This document shows, piece after piece, positions 7,115-17,096 of a DNA stretch of 64,000 nt. Each line of letters starts with the position of its first letter. The stretch's first letter is position 1. The position numbers and the translations under genes are program-made. The stretch is from GCA-2794515 sp033763335 (GTDB taxonomy: Bacteria; Chloroflexota; Anaerolineae; Aggregatilineales; Phototrophicaceae): NCBI GenBank assembly GCA_033763335.1, contig JANRKU010000051.1, positions 12,903-76,902 of the forward strand. Reading direction: 5' to 3'. The notes under the pieces were generated by a model. The model did no database searches and was not told where the DNA came from. It saw nothing but the letters and a program-made list of their open reading frames with translations.

Positions 7115-8971
7115 ATGACCCCATTTCGTCCTTTTTTATTACATGAAATTAAACCCAAAGGCTGGTTTTTGGCACAAATCCGCCGTGATTTAGAAGATGG
7201 ATTCGCCAGTCGATTAGATACCCTTAGCCCTCATGCCAGCCGTGATTTATTTAAGCATCGCATCGCCTCATCACAAGACCAATTGGCATGGTGGGATAGC
7301 GAAACACGCGGGAATTGGTTGTGGGGATATGTGATGGCGGCATATTTATCTGACCTTCCCGACCATATCGCTCGCGTAAAAATATTGATGGATGACTTAT
7401 TAGCGACACAAGACGATGATGGCTACATCGGCATTTATTCTCCAGAATGGCGCTATCAACACCCCGCAGGCGAAAATGGCGAATTATGGGGGCAGAGTCG
7501 GGCATTATTGCCGATGCTTGCCTATTATGAGTGGAGTGGTGATAAGCGTTATCTGGATGCAGTCGAAAAAGCAGTGGCACTCACTATGAGCCACTATCAC
7601 GAAAAACCTGTTTTCGTCCGTTCAGATGACCCACTCGCCAATATCACAGGATTAACACATGGGTTTTGTTATATGGATGTGGTGGAATGGCTTTATCGCA
7701 TCACAAAAAAGGCAGATTATCGTGCCTTTGGGATTTGGTTATTAGACGATTTTAACCGCATGGCAATCCCTTTCCCCAATGATGATTTAGCCAATGCCAA
7801 TCTGATGGATACCCATCGTCCGTTTAGCGGTCATGCCGTCCATACGGTAGAGCATTTACGGGGTCTCATTTGGGGTGCAACAACATCACAAAATCCGACC
7901 CATCTGGAAGGCATGAAGCGTGCATTTCATAAATTGGGCTACTTTCAATCCCCGAGTGGTGCAGTGGTTGGGGATGAAAGTATTCATGGCTTGCCCATGC
8001 CCGATATTGGCTATGAATATTGCACCCTCACCGAATTGTTGATGAGCCTCTGTGGGGCAATGGAGCATTTAGGAGAAACCCGTTTTGGCGATATGGTCGA
8101 GACTATCGCCTTTAATTCGGCACAAGGAGCGCGGTTTAGTGATGGCAAAGGCATATCTTACCTCACATCCGACACGCGCCTGTCTGCCACTAATGCCCGC
8201 CCCGATAGTTATTCCTATATGCACGGGCATGGTGGGCGCTTCAAATATTCCCCTACTCATGATGATATTGCTTGTTGCTGTAATCCCAATTCAATACGAC
8301 TTCTCCCCCATACCATCAGTCGCATGTGGTTACGTCATGATGAGAGTATCGTAGCGATGTTATACGGGGCTTGTGAATTGAATACCACCATTCACGGTAT
8401 AGAGGTGAAAATTGAAGAAAAAACCGATTACCCCTTCAACAATGCCATCACCTTCACCATATCACCAGAACAAGATGTGGAGTTTGAGCTTATGCTTCGC
8501 AAACCTAAATGGGCGAAACACGGGCATATTACCTGCCCAAATGCAAAAATTGAGGAAAAAAGCGATTTTTATCATATCCGCAAAGTATGGCAACACGGAG
8601 ATACAGTAAAAATTGTATTTACTGCCGATATTCGCCTCATCCCCTACCCCAATGATGAATATAGCCTCCATTATGGGGCGCTTCAATTTGCATTACCCAT
8701 TGCCCACAATATGACGGCAATTAAATCATATCCGATTGAAAATTTTCATGATTACGACATCACCCCGCAACACATTGCCGATGCTTATCACATCCCAATT
8801 TTGGACGAATCACAACCCAATTATGGATTATCTATCAAAGAGGTTGCAGGCACGAATGCCGATTATCCGTGGGATGTTCCCCCTGTGCAATTAGCGGGGT
8901 ATGAGACAACATTCATCCCATTTGGGGGGACGGTGTTGCGTCGCGCATCCTTCCCACTGAAAAAATCGTAA
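7115..8971 (+). CDS. GH127 family glycoside hydrolase (beta-L-arabinofuranosidase-like)
   Basis: A 618-residue protein of the DUF1680/GH127 family with an (alpha/alpha)6 barrel followed by beta-sandwich domains. The zinc-cysteine active site of this family can be aligned: Glu301 and Cys303 in YEYCTLTE, the adjacent cysteines in ACCCNPN (387-389), and a candidate acid/base Glu288. There is no signal peptide, so it probably acts inside the cell on imported arabino-oligosaccharides or a related sugar. The start follows AGAGGTT. No transporter or other arabinan gene is next to it. The exact substrate is uncertain because GH127 relatives vary. Confidence 0.82.
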   Translation: MTPFRPFLLHEIKPKGWFLAQIRRDLEDGFASRLDTLSPHASRDLFKHRIASSQDQLAWWDSETRGNWLWGYVMAAYLSDLPDHIARVKILMDDLLATQDDDGYIGIYSPEWRYQHPAGENGELWGQSRALLPMLAYYEWSGDKRYLDAVEKAVALTMSHYHEKPVFVRSDDPLANITGLTHGFCYMDVVEWLYRITKKADYRAFGIWLLDDFNRMAIPFPNDDLANANLMDTHRPFSGHAVHTVEHLRGLIWGATTSQNPTHLEGMKRAFHKLGYFQSPSGAVVGDESIHGLPMPDIGYEYCTLTELLMSLCGAMEHLGETRFGDMVETIAFNSAQGARFSDGKGISYLTSDTRLSATNARPDSYSYMHGHGGRFKYSPTHDDIACCCNPNSIRLLPHTISRMWLRHDESIVAMLYGACELNTTIHGIEVKIEEKTDYPFNNAITFTISPEQDVEFELMLRKPKWAKHGHITCPNAKIEEKSDFYHIRKVWQHGDTVKIVFTADIRLIPYPNDEYSLHYGALQFALPIAHNMTAIKSYPIENFHDYDITPQHIADAYHIPILDESQPNYGLSIKEVAGTNADYPWDVPPVQLAGYETTFIPFGGTVLRRASFPLKKS

Positions 8972-8976
8972 CCCTA

Positions 8977-9600
8977 TTACCCTGTCTTGGCACGCCGATA
9001 AAACGACCACAAGCGTAAATCGGTATTCGGGACAGGGTATTCTTCCATCACCTCAAATCCGTAATGAACATAGAGACTCACATTTTCGGGTGTGATGGTT
9101 TCGGTATAGACATTTGCACCCTCTTCATCGGCTTTTGTCAAAAATGGCTTAATCAATTTGCTGGCAACACCCCTTCCTTGTGCTTCTGGGGCAACCGAAA
9201 TGGTGTTGAGATAATAATAGGGTTTGGTGGCATATTGCTTTTTCATCGCACCAAATTTAGAGAATATCGGCAAGGCTTTTCCAAACTGAAGAATAAATGG
9301 ACTCACTAACAATCCGAAAAAGCGCGGGATAGCAGGTAACACAACACTAAACGATGGATTATCCGATGGCATACTCCACACGCACACACCCGCTATTGGG
9401 TCGCCAAAACTATAGGCTTGACCACTACGGATAGCCACATCGAATACAGGCACAAAAAATCGCTTGAGCATTTTGGCACGTTTTTCTGGATTCGGGATAA
9501 GATATACCCACAAGGGGTCATCTTGAAAAGCGCGTGCTTGGACATCAACCACTTGTAAAATTTTATCTAGCGACAGTTTATTCGGCAATAAAACAGGCAT
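8977..9600 (-). CDS. GNAT family N-acetyltransferase
   Basis: A 207-residue acetyltransferase. The acetyl-CoA binding loop is APEAQGRGVASKLI at about residues 133-146 (Q/RxxGxG/A pattern), followed by the typical YTETITPENVSLYVHYGFE closing segment with the conserved tyrosine. The N-terminal part (ARAFQDDPLWVYLIP) is of the type seen in uncharacterised GNATs near resistance genes. The gene ends 6 bases from the convergent GH127 stop. The acyl acceptor cannot be predicted. Confidence 0.85.
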   Translation of the reverse strand: MPVLLPNKLSLDKILQVVDVQARAFQDDPLWVYLIPNPEKRAKMLKRFFVPVFDVAIRSGQAYSFGDPIAGVCVWSMPSDNPSFSVVLPAIPRFFGLLVSPFILQFGKALPIFSKFGAMKKQYATKPYYYLNTISVAPEAQGRGVASKLIKPFLTKADEEGANVYTETITPENVSLYVHYGFEVMEEYPVPNTDLRLWSFYRRAKTG

Positions 9601-9741
9601 TATCTACTCCAGTTATCAAATTTCTCATCATTATGGCGTAATAAAATGAAGGTGAACCTTATCAATACATGAGGGTTTATTGAATTTCGTGAATATTTAG
9701 CAAATAGTCGGCGAAGTTGGTTTATTGATAGGGATAAGATA

Positions 9742-10959
9742 ATGACAAGACATCCACTTTTTACACCACCACGACATTTTCGTGATGTGGAATTTGAACG
9801 CCATACCAAACGCGCTATTACATGGCTAGAACTCTTTTATGACCTCATCTATGTGGCTACTTTCATCCAAATTGGCAATTTTTTGAGCGATAATCTGTCA
9901 TGGACTGGGTTTTTTCAGTTTATCGTCTTGATGATGGTTGTGTGGTGGGCGTGGGCAGGGGTCGCATTTTATCAGAATCGTTATTTTGCAGATGACCTCA
10001 CCCATCGGTTGATAGTTTTTTGCCAGATGTTTGCGATTGCCTCATTAGGGTTGAGTGTGAGCAAAGCCTTCGGTGATTTATATGTCCAATTCACCATTGC
10101 CTATGTGGTTACACGGCTTTTCTTGGTACTCATGTATTGGCGCTCAATGCGCTCGCATCCAGAAAGCAAAGCCCTGTCGCGTGGGTACATCATCGGGTTC
10201 AGTTTAGGGATTGCGGTGTGGCTGGGTTCTTTATTGCTCCCCGCCGATATTCATTGGGTGGGGTGGCTAGTGGGCATCACCATTGAACTCAGTGTTCCCT
10301 TAGCGCCAAAAATGTTGAAATTACAATTTGAAACCCCTGTAGATTTGCACCATATTGCAGAACGATTTGGCATTTTTACAATTATTGTCTTGGGAGAAGC
10401 CTTTGTGAAAGTGCTAGATGATGCACAAGGCTCACTCATCACCATCCAAGCCTTGCTCTTTAGCACCGTAGGGCTTTTAGTCACTTATTCGTTATGGTGG
10501 ATTTATTTTGCAGATACCGCAGAGGCAGAAATCAGTTTTGAAAACCGTTCTCCAGCCAAAGCAATTGCATGGATTTATGGACATCTCCCTTTAGCGATTG
10601 GATTAATCTCTTTTGGAGTGGGTGCAAAAAAGTTATTCGCCACATCCCTAAAATATCCCGATGAGCCACTCAATATTGAATATCGGTTTTTATATACCGT
10701 TGCCATTTTGCTTTACCTTCTGGCGCTGGCACTGATTGATTTTGGCACACAAGAGGCAGATGGCACACCACACACCCAACGGGCTTGGATACGCCTCTTC
10801 AGCGCAGGGATTGTTTTAGCAATAGGGCTAATCGGCACGGGACTCACTGCGACTGCCTATGTGACAGGCATCGCGGTGGTTATGTTGACACAAGTCGGCA
10901 TCAGCATCTTCATTAGTTGGCAGGATTCACTCAAGCCACCTGTAGACCATCATCATTAG
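9742..10959 (+). CDS. Low temperature requirement protein A (LtrA) family membrane protein
   Basis: A 405-residue protein with roughly 11-12 membrane helices. The family signature TWLELFYDLIYVATF lies near residue 30, followed by VWWAWAGVAFYQNRY and, in the middle, HIAERFGIFTIIVLGEAF, both typical of LtrA (PF06772). The biochemical function of the family is unknown; Listeria ltrA mutants fail to grow in the cold. The chain ends in three histidines. It stands alone, divergent from the GNAT gene, with a weak ribosome site. Confidence 0.85.
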   Translation: MTRHPLFTPPRHFRDVEFERHTKRAITWLELFYDLIYVATFIQIGNFLSDNLSWTGFFQFIVLMMVVWWAWAGVAFYQNRYFADDLTHRLIVFCQMFAIASLGLSVSKAFGDLYVQFTIAYVVTRLFLVLMYWRSMRSHPESKALSRGYIIGFSLGIAVWLGSLLLPADIHWVGWLVGITIELSVPLAPKMLKLQFETPVDLHHIAERFGIFTIIVLGEAFVKVLDDAQGSLITIQALLFSTVGLLVTYSLWWIYFADTAEAEISFENRSPAKAIAWIYGHLPLAIGLISFGVGAKKLFATSLKYPDEPLNIEYRFLYTVAILLYLLALALIDFGTQEADGTPHTQRAWIRLFSAGIVLAIGLIGTGLTATAYVTGIAVVMLTQVGISIFISWQDSLKPPVDHHH

Positions 10960-11050
10960 ATAGTTCTATTTTTGGTATTTTTGCGAAACTTGAGTAGAAT
11001 AAATTATCGAAAAATGTCGCATGAGTCTACTCAGAGGTCAAATAACCATC

Positions 11051-11470
11051 ATGTCAGACAACAATCCAAATGGAAATGGCACAAAAGAAAGCCCATGGGT
11101 ACTCCAAACGCCACCACAAACATCCGAATATACCCTTTATAAGGATGAAAGCTATAATCCGCCCATACTCGTGTGTACCGTTGGTAAAACGGTCTTGCAT
11201 TATGATTTACGGTGTATTGAGCATCTTCATGCCATGCTCAAGGCACATGGCGATTGGATGGAATTGGGAAGTGCCGATGAACAAAAAGAGGCAAAAGAAG
11301 GCACAGTAGAAGCATGGGGGCGCTCCTCTGATAACCCTATTGGCGGATGGTACGGACTCAAAAAAGGGTATCGTGGTCGTTTTGCCATGTATATCCCCCC
11401 CTTACTCGAATTATTGGGGTTGGCGGAAGTCGAACACAATGCACGCGGCAATCGGATGCGTGCCATTTAG
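11051..11470 (+). CDS. Conserved hypothetical protein (possible DUF6855-type)
   Basis: A 139-residue soluble protein. The layout (SPWVLQTPP near the start, VGKTVLHYDLRCIEHLHAML in the middle, GTVEAWGRSSDNP and GGWYGLKKGYRGRFAMY near the end) recalls a conserved family of unknown function known to me mainly from Actinobacteria; the family name is from memory and unverified. The start at 11051 follows AGAGGT at 12 bases. The LtrA gene precedes it by about 90 bases on the same strand. A hairpin follows the stop. Confidence 0.6.
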   Translation: MSDNNPNGNGTKESPWVLQTPPQTSEYTLYKDESYNPPILVCTVGKTVLHYDLRCIEHLHAMLKAHGDWMELGSADEQKEAKEGTVEAWGRSSDNPIGGWYGLKKGYRGRFAMYIPPLLELLGLAEVEHNARGNRMRAI

Positions 11471-11482
11471 AAAAATAATGCG

Positions 11483-11510
11483 GGGACGGCTAACCAAGAA
11501 TAGTCGTCCC
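11483..11510. terminator. Hairpin between convergent genes
   Basis: GGGACGGCTA (11483-11492) pairs with TAGTCGTCCC (11501-11510) with one G-T position. Seen from the minus strand, the stem is followed by a T-rich stretch. It lies between the convergent stops at 11470 and 11527, so it may serve both directions. Confidence 0.5.
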
Positions 11511-11526
11511 ACACGATAACTATCCG

Positions 11527-12540
11527 TTATGCTCTGCGGGGCAAACTGGGTATTGGTCCAAAAATCTTGATATTGCTCTTATGCACCCATCCCACAACCC
11601 CATCTATAGTCACTTCAATCCACTCACCAGAACGCCCTGTAGCAGTCACCACGCGCCCAATAGCGAGTAATTCAATCGCTTCGCCAAAATCGGGTGCTTG
11701 CCGAAAATTGGTCGGTGCAATGATTTCTGTCCGCATGGTTGCACCTTCAATCCCCGCCCAATCCATATCAGGTGGCACACCAATTACTACAGGCATAGTA
11801 TCTACTGCATCGCCTGTACGGGGTAAAGCATGGAATGTCGCCCCTGCCGCTTGCAATTCGGTCAAAATAGTTGGCAAAACCCGCGCCGTCACCCGATTTA
11901 GGTCATGAAAGGCGATAATCACTCCATCGCCATAATCATACGCATTCCAATAGGTGGTGTAATTAACGGGGGTATTCAACACATTATCAATCACCGCGTC
12001 GTCAAACTCAAATGATTCAAGGTCTACCGTGTCGGGCATATGATAGCCACAATCATCACTATCCACACTCCAGTTATAAGTGATGACATGCACCCCATCA
12101 ATCGCGGGGAGGGGTTTAATGCCACCGCCCGGTTGCCAGAACATCTTCGTTTGTGCATCGTATACGGGGAGCAATTCTGCGCCAATTGCCTCACGGAGGG
12201 CAGATTCTGTGCGTAAATACGATTCAATCACAACATCATCACGTGAACCAGCATAAACCCCTTCTTCGACCCACAAATGATTCACAATGGCATGACCTTC
12301 ACGCACTTCTCGTTGGATAATATCCTCATTTCCAGCGATACGCGCACCTGCAATGAGAAAACTCGCTTTGGCATTATATTGCACCAAAATATCTAAAATT
12401 TCGGGGGTATAGGCATCCGTTGGACCATCTTCAAATGCCAAATACACCCGAAAAGGCACATTCGTTGTTTGTGCATGAGCCGAGACAGAAATCCCAAATA
12501 CCCACCCACAGACCATCAAAACTAACCATAACCGTTTCAT
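11527..12540 (-). CDS. Secreted polysaccharide deacetylase-like protein with SH3 domain
   Basis: A 337-residue exported protein. A signal peptide ends near ISVSAHA (about residue 23). The NodB-type fold begins with VYLAFEDGPTDAYTPEILD and continues through KASFLIAG and IIAFHDL. A C-terminal bacterial SH3 domain (about residues 265-330, NFRQAPDF, GEWIEVTIDGVVGWVH) probably anchors it to cell-wall material. The usual H-(S/T)-x-x-H metal motif of active deacetylases is not intact after the GHAIVNHLW stretch, so catalysis may be altered or lost. It is convergent with the hypothetical gene at 11051. Confidence 0.78.
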   Translation of the reverse strand: MKRLWLVLMVCGWVFGISVSAHAQTTNVPFRVYLAFEDGPTDAYTPEILDILVQYNAKASFLIAGARIAGNEDIIQREVREGHAIVNHLWVEEGVYAGSRDDVVIESYLRTESALREAIGAELLPVYDAQTKMFWQPGGGIKPLPAIDGVHVITYNWSVDSDDCGYHMPDTVDLESFEFDDAVIDNVLNTPVNYTTYWNAYDYGDGVIIAFHDLNRVTARVLPTILTELQAAGATFHALPRTGDAVDTMPVVIGVPPDMDWAGIEGATMRTEIIAPTNFRQAPDFGEAIELLAIGRVVTATGRSGEWIEVTIDGVVGWVHKSNIKIFGPIPSLPRRA

Positions 12541-12754
12541 TTTTATTACTCCTGAGTTGTGTGCTAACCTGTTTATGATTAGAACTCAGACGGCAAAATT
12601 ATGCTAATTGCACATCCTACGGAAACATTACGCTTCTGCTATTATTCCCCTACGCGATAAATACTCCCATAAGATGATGTAATAGAACTATCATCACGAT
12701 TCGTCTCATATTAGGATGTAAAAGATATTTAACTCATGGAGAGGGATTTTACCG

Positions 12755-13315
12755 ATGGCAAAGTATTATGAAAATATCACCCCAGATTTACAAGACTTTA
12801 TCACCAAGCAACACCTCTTTTTTGTCGCCAGCGCCCCACTATCGGCAGAGGGACATGTCAATGTATCGCCAAAGGGGTTAGATAGCTTCCGTATTTTGAA
12901 CCCCATGAAGGTCGCATATTTGGATATGACGGGCAGTGGCAACGAAACATCGGCGCATATCCACGAAAATGGGCGTATCACCTTTATGTTTTGCGCGTTT
13001 GATGGCGCTCCGCGTATTTTACGCCTATTTGGTAGAGGACATACGGTATTGCCCAATACCCCAGAATGGGATGAACTTGCCCCCCATTTCACCCTCTATC
13101 CCGGGACACGTCAATTTATTGTGGCAGATATTCAAACTGTGCAAACCGCGTGCGGGTATGCCGTGCCATTGTATGAGTTCAAATCACACCGCGACACCTT
13201 GATTAAATGGGCAGATACCAAAGGTGAAGCGGGCATTGCGGCATATCATCTTGAGAAAAATATGCAAAGCATAGATAAATTGCCCACACCTTTGGCTATC
13301 GCTTGCGAGAGTTAA
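12755..13315 (+). CDS. Pyridoxamine 5'-phosphate oxidase family protein
   Basis: A 186-residue flavin-binding split-barrel protein. The start of the barrel (LFFVASAP, HVNVSPKG) and the central strands with YLDMTGSGNETSAHI and ITFMFCAFDGAPRILRLFG are typical of FMN- or F420-binding PPOX-like oxidoreductases. The ribosome site GGAGAGG precedes the start. It is unlikely to be PdxH itself because it is short at the C-terminus and stands alone. Its stop overlaps the stop of the convergent gnd-like gene by 4 bases. Confidence 0.82.
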   Translation: MAKYYENITPDLQDFITKQHLFFVASAPLSAEGHVNVSPKGLDSFRILNPMKVAYLDMTGSGNETSAHIHENGRITFMFCAFDGAPRILRLFGRGHTVLPNTPEWDELAPHFTLYPGTRQFIVADIQTVQTACGYAVPLYEFKSHRDTLIKWADTKGEAGIAAYHLEKNMQSIDKLPTPLAIACES

Positions 13316-14220
13316 TCTTGTTTTTTGATGCTATGTCCGCCAAATTGATTCCGCATCACCGACAGTAATTTATCGGCATAAGGCGCATTTTCACGAGAAC
13401 GAATGCGCCTTTCAAGTGCCAGTGTGATAATCGGCGCAGAGACATTGAGGTCTATCGCCTCAAACACCGTCCAGCGTCCCTCACCACTATCTGGCACAAA
13501 TGCGGCAATATCCTCTAATGTTTCGTCATGAGCAAGGGCTTCGGCGGTCAAATCGAGCAACCACGAGCGCACAACACTCCCATGTTGCCAAATTTTGGCT
13601 ATGTCGCCCATATTCAGGTCAAAATCGGTCTTGGCTTGCATAATGGCGAATCCTTCTGCAAAGGCTTGCATCATGCCATATTCAATCCCGTTATGAATCA
13701 TTTTGACAAAATGCCCACTGCCAATTGCGCCCACCCGTCCCCATCCCAAATTCGGCTCTGGGGCGAGTGTTGCAAAAATGGGACGTAGAGAGTCTATAAC
13801 GGCTTCATCGCCCCCAATCATGAGGCTATAGCCATTCTCTAAACCCCATACCCCGCCACTTGTCCCGACATCCACAAACTGAATATCACGGGCTTTTAGC
13901 ATATCGCCACGGCGCATAGAATCTTTATAATTCGAATTTCCCCCATCAATAATGATGTCACCCGCGCTCAATAAATCTGCCACCTGAAAAACCGTTTTTT
14001 CGGTGGGGTCGCCTGCGGGAATCATCACCCACACCACACGCGGACTCGGCAATTGCCGAATCATATCTGCCAGCCCGTCTGATGATATAGCCCCCATCTC
14101 CACAGAGGCTTTCACTGATTGTAGGTTCAAATCGGTCACAACAACCTCATGCCCGCCACGCAATAAGCGCAATGTCATATTTGCGCCCATTTTTCCCAAT
14201 CCAACCATGCCTATACGCAT
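13312..14220 (-). CDS. gnd: 6-phosphogluconate dehydrogenase, decarboxylating (short GndA/YqeC type)
   Basis: A 302-residue enzyme. The N-terminal Rossmann motif is GLGKMGANM (residues 7-15). The 6PGDH signature is seen in IIDGGNSNYKDS and in VDVGTSGGVWGLENGYSLMIGG, and the catalytic Lys and His/Asn are in HFVKMIHNGIEYGMM. The length fits the short, often NAD-dependent branch rather than the 470-residue form. It oxidises 6-phosphogluconate to ribulose 5-phosphate and CO2. The start at 14220 has GGAGG 7 bases upstream. It is 22 bases downstream of the GH1 gene and near a divergent FGGY kinase, supporting a gluconate or oxidised-sugar route. Confidence 0.88.
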   Translation of the reverse strand: MRIGMVGLGKMGANMTLRLLRGGHEVVVTDLNLQSVKASVEMGAISSDGLADMIRQLPSPRVVWVMIPAGDPTEKTVFQVADLLSAGDIIIDGGNSNYKDSMRRGDMLKARDIQFVDVGTSGGVWGLENGYSLMIGGDEAVIDSLRPIFATLAPEPNLGWGRVGAIGSGHFVKMIHNGIEYGMMQAFAEGFAIMQAKTDFDLNMGDIAKIWQHGSVVRSWLLDLTAEALAHDETLEDIAAFVPDSGEGRWTVFEAIDLNVSAPIITLALERRIRSRENAPYADKLLSVMRNQFGGHSIKKQD

Positions 14221-14242
14221 ATCACAGCCTCCATTTGCTGAA

Positions 14243-15583
14243 TTATTCACCCAAAATTGCCCCATGTGAGGCAATGACATCCTTATACCAATAAGCGGAA
14301 TCTTTTAATGTGCGGATTTGTGTTTCATAATCCACATGGATAAGACCAAACCGCTTGCGATAGCCATGCGCCCATTCATAATTATCCATGATTGACCAAT
14401 AAAAATAACCCGCAATGGGGATATTATCATTGGCGGCACGCTTAAATTCACGCAAATAGCGCATCACAAAATCTATCCGATTCGCATCATGTACCGCCCC
14501 ATCCACCGCCACCCAATCCATTGAAGCCAAGCCATTTTCGGTGATGACGATAGGCAGGTTGTAGCGGTCATAAATAACCTTACTGCCCCAATACATACTT
14601 TCGGGGAGCATCAACCAATCCATCATGGTCATAGGATGTCCTTGTGGTGCATTTTTAAGCCCATTCGCATCGGCATACGAGCCAAAATAAATATTCAGAC
14701 CAACATAATCGAGTGGTTGGTTAATTTGTGCCATATCACCGTCTTGAATGGGCAACCATTTCCCCCATGCTTCCATCACATCGGCGGGATATTCCCCTTT
14801 GAGCATGGGGTCGAGCCATAAACCCGCATTGCGTTTGCCATCATAACGGATACTCCAAAACAAATCGTGCGCGGTTTGGATGGTCGCAGGGGTATTATCG
14901 GTTGGAACAACAGGGTAAATATTCATCGCCAAACTGATAGAGGCGGGTTGTGGACTATTGGCGCGGATGGCTTGCACACTTTTGCCATGCGCCAATTGAA
15001 TATGATGGATAACCTGCATCAGTGACATCTCCCCTAGCCTATCTCCAGGGGCAAGTCGCCCTTGTTCGTGTCCGCCGAGCGCGAAGGCGGGCGGTTCATT
15101 GATGGTTATCCAATCTTTTACGCGGTCACCAAATTTTTTGACCATCAGCGTGGTATATTCCGCAAACCAATCGGCACTATCCCGATTCAACCAGCCACCA
15201 CGCGAATAAAGGGCATAAGGGAAATCCCAGTGAAATAACGTGACGTGTGGGGCGATATTCGCCTCTAATAATTTGTCAATGAGGCGGTCATAAAAGGCAA
15301 TGCCTGCGGGATTTATCTTACCCACCCCATCAGGCAATACCCGCGCCCATGCAATAGATAGGCGATAGGCTTGTAGCCCAATTTGTTTCATGAGGGCAAT
15401 ATCGTCCTCATAGCGATGGTAATGGTCACATGCCACATCACCTGTTTCATCACCCCAAATTTTGTTGGGGGTATGGCTAAAAACATCCCATACCGATAGC
15501 CCTTTGCCATCTTCAAACGCCGCCCCTTCAATCTGATAACTGGCGGCGGCACCGCCCCAAATAAACCCTACTGGAAATGTCAT
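14243..15583 (-). CDS. bglA: GH1 family beta-glucosidase
   Basis: A 446-residue enzyme of full GH1 length. The N-terminal signature is FIWGGAAASYQIEGA, the acid/base glutamate is in TINEP (about residue 165), and the nucleophile is in ITENGLA (about residue 350). The C-terminal YFYWSIMDNYEWAHGY block forms the aglycone/sugar site. There is no signal peptide, so it acts in the cytoplasm on imported cellobiose-like beta-glycosides. AGGAGG precedes the start. It is co-transcribed with gnd and divergent from the FGGY kinase, with an 80-base shared promoter region. Confidence 0.92.
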   Translation of the reverse strand: MTFPVGFIWGGAAASYQIEGAAFEDGKGLSVWDVFSHTPNKIWGDETGDVACDHYHRYEDDIALMKQIGLQAYRLSIAWARVLPDGVGKINPAGIAFYDRLIDKLLEANIAPHVTLFHWDFPYALYSRGGWLNRDSADWFAEYTTLMVKKFGDRVKDWITINEPPAFALGGHEQGRLAPGDRLGEMSLMQVIHHIQLAHGKSVQAIRANSPQPASISLAMNIYPVVPTDNTPATIQTAHDLFWSIRYDGKRNAGLWLDPMLKGEYPADVMEAWGKWLPIQDGDMAQINQPLDYVGLNIYFGSYADANGLKNAPQGHPMTMMDWLMLPESMYWGSKVIYDRYNLPIVITENGLASMDWVAVDGAVHDANRIDFVMRYLREFKRAANDNIPIAGYFYWSIMDNYEWAHGYRKRFGLIHVDYETQIRTLKDSAYWYKDVIASHGAILGE

Positions 15584-15662
15584 TTTTGCCTCCTGAATGA
15601 GTTCTGCACTATAATAACGGTATATTTTTTAGTATTTCCCCCACCGTAGTGAGGATATTGCA

Positions 15663-17093
15663 GTGAGTATTTTGATTATTGATGTTGGTAGTTCATCAGT
15701 CCGTGCCTTGCTATTTGGCTATGAGAGCGCTCTCATATCAGAAGCCATTGCTCGCCGCGGTTATCGTTTTAATGCCGATGCAACGACAGATGCACATCAC
15801 CTACGCCAGTTGGTCGAGTCCTGCATAGATGAGGTGCTGATGATGCCATCAATCCCCAAAATTCGCGCGGTTGGGATGGCGACATTTGTCGGTAATCTGA
15901 TGGGTGTGGATACATATAATTACCCCACCACGCCACTTTATACCTATGCTGATAATCGTAGTCGTGAATCGGCAAAAATACTCACCAACGACTATGATGG
16001 TCAAGCAGTTCATGCCCGCACAGGCTGTCGCATTCATACGGCTTATCATCCCGCCAAATTACATTGGCTTAAAAAAAACGCCTTACAATTGGTTGAACAG
16101 ACTGCCTATTGGGTTGATTTTGCTACCTATTGCTACAGTGAGTGGTTTGGATATACTGTACCATGCAGTTATTCGATTGCCTCATGGTCTGGGCTACTCA
16201 ACCGTGAAACCCTCACATGGGATGCGATATGGCTCACCCAATTGGGATTAAATGAGGCTCATCTGCCACTATTAACCGATTATAATGATACCCAACAAGG
16301 GCTTTATGCGCCATACGCTGACCGATGGTCGCAATTACGCGATACACCTTTTTATTTGGCAATCGGAGACGGCGCAGGGGCAAATATCGGCTCTGGTGGC
16401 ATATCACCAGACCGTCCGGTACTCACGGTTGGCACAACATCGGCACTCCGTATTATCACAACACAACCTACTCCCCCACCAGAGGGGTTATGGTCATATC
16501 GAGTAGATAAAAATCATCATCTCATCGGTGGCTCGACCAATGAAGGCGGTAATATTTTTGCATGGGCAAAAGAAACGTTACAGTTACCACTGGATACAAT
16601 CGAAGAAGCCCTCATAAGCAGTGAACCCGCGTCACATGGGTTAACGGTACTGCCCCTATTGGGCGGGGAGCGTAGCCCCAATTACAACGAATCTGCCACA
16701 GGGACTCTACACGGCATAACGCTCAATACAACCCTATTGAACATCCTTCATGCGTTGCTCGAAAGTGTGGCATTACGATTACGCCTCATTTTGGAATCAT
16801 TCGATAATAAAGGGGATTTTATCCTAGCAGGTGGCGGGGCATTGCATCAAAGCCACGCATGGGCGCAAATTTTTGCAGATATATTGGAGCGCCCCATCTA
16901 TTTGCTATCTGAACGTGAAGTGACCGCACGCGGGGTTTATGATTTGATAAAAAATCAGCCTCTGGAACAGATACAATCAGCAGAAATACTTTACGATAAG
17001 CAATTTTTCCCACGACTGCACTATGCCCCTCGCTATGCCGATTTACTCGACCAGCAAAAACAACTCTATACCCGACTCTATCACAAAGGATAA
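15663..17093 (+). CDS. FGGY family carbohydrate kinase (gluconokinase-like)
   Basis: A 476-residue kinase starting at GTG with GAGG upstream. The N-terminal phosphate-binding strand is IIDVGSSSVRALLF. The middle holds TGCRIHTAYHPAKLHWL, typical of gluconate kinases of the FGGY family, and the C-terminal ATP-binding part shows GDGAGANIGSGG, LTVGTTSALR and the adenosine motif ILAGGGALHQS. It probably phosphorylates gluconate or a related aldonate/pentulose. It is followed 3 bases later by an UlaG-like lactonase and stands divergent from GH1-gnd. Gluconokinase plus 6PGDH would form a complete two-step route to ribulose 5-phosphate. Confidence 0.82.
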   Translation: MSILIIDVGSSSVRALLFGYESALISEAIARRGYRFNADATTDAHHLRQLVESCIDEVLMMPSIPKIRAVGMATFVGNLMGVDTYNYPTTPLYTYADNRSRESAKILTNDYDGQAVHARTGCRIHTAYHPAKLHWLKKNALQLVEQTAYWVDFATYCYSEWFGYTVPCSYSIASWSGLLNRETLTWDAIWLTQLGLNEAHLPLLTDYNDTQQGLYAPYADRWSQLRDTPFYLAIGDGAGANIGSGGISPDRPVLTVGTTSALRIITTQPTPPPEGLWSYRVDKNHHLIGGSTNEGGNIFAWAKETLQLPLDTIEEALISSEPASHGLTVLPLLGGERSPNYNESATGTLHGITLNTTLLNILHALLESVALRLRLILESFDNKGDFILAGGGALHQSHAWAQIFADILERPIYLLSEREVTARGVYDLIKNQPLEQIQSAEILYDKQFFPRLHYAPRYADLLDQQKQLYTRLYHKG

Positions 17094-17096
17094 ATC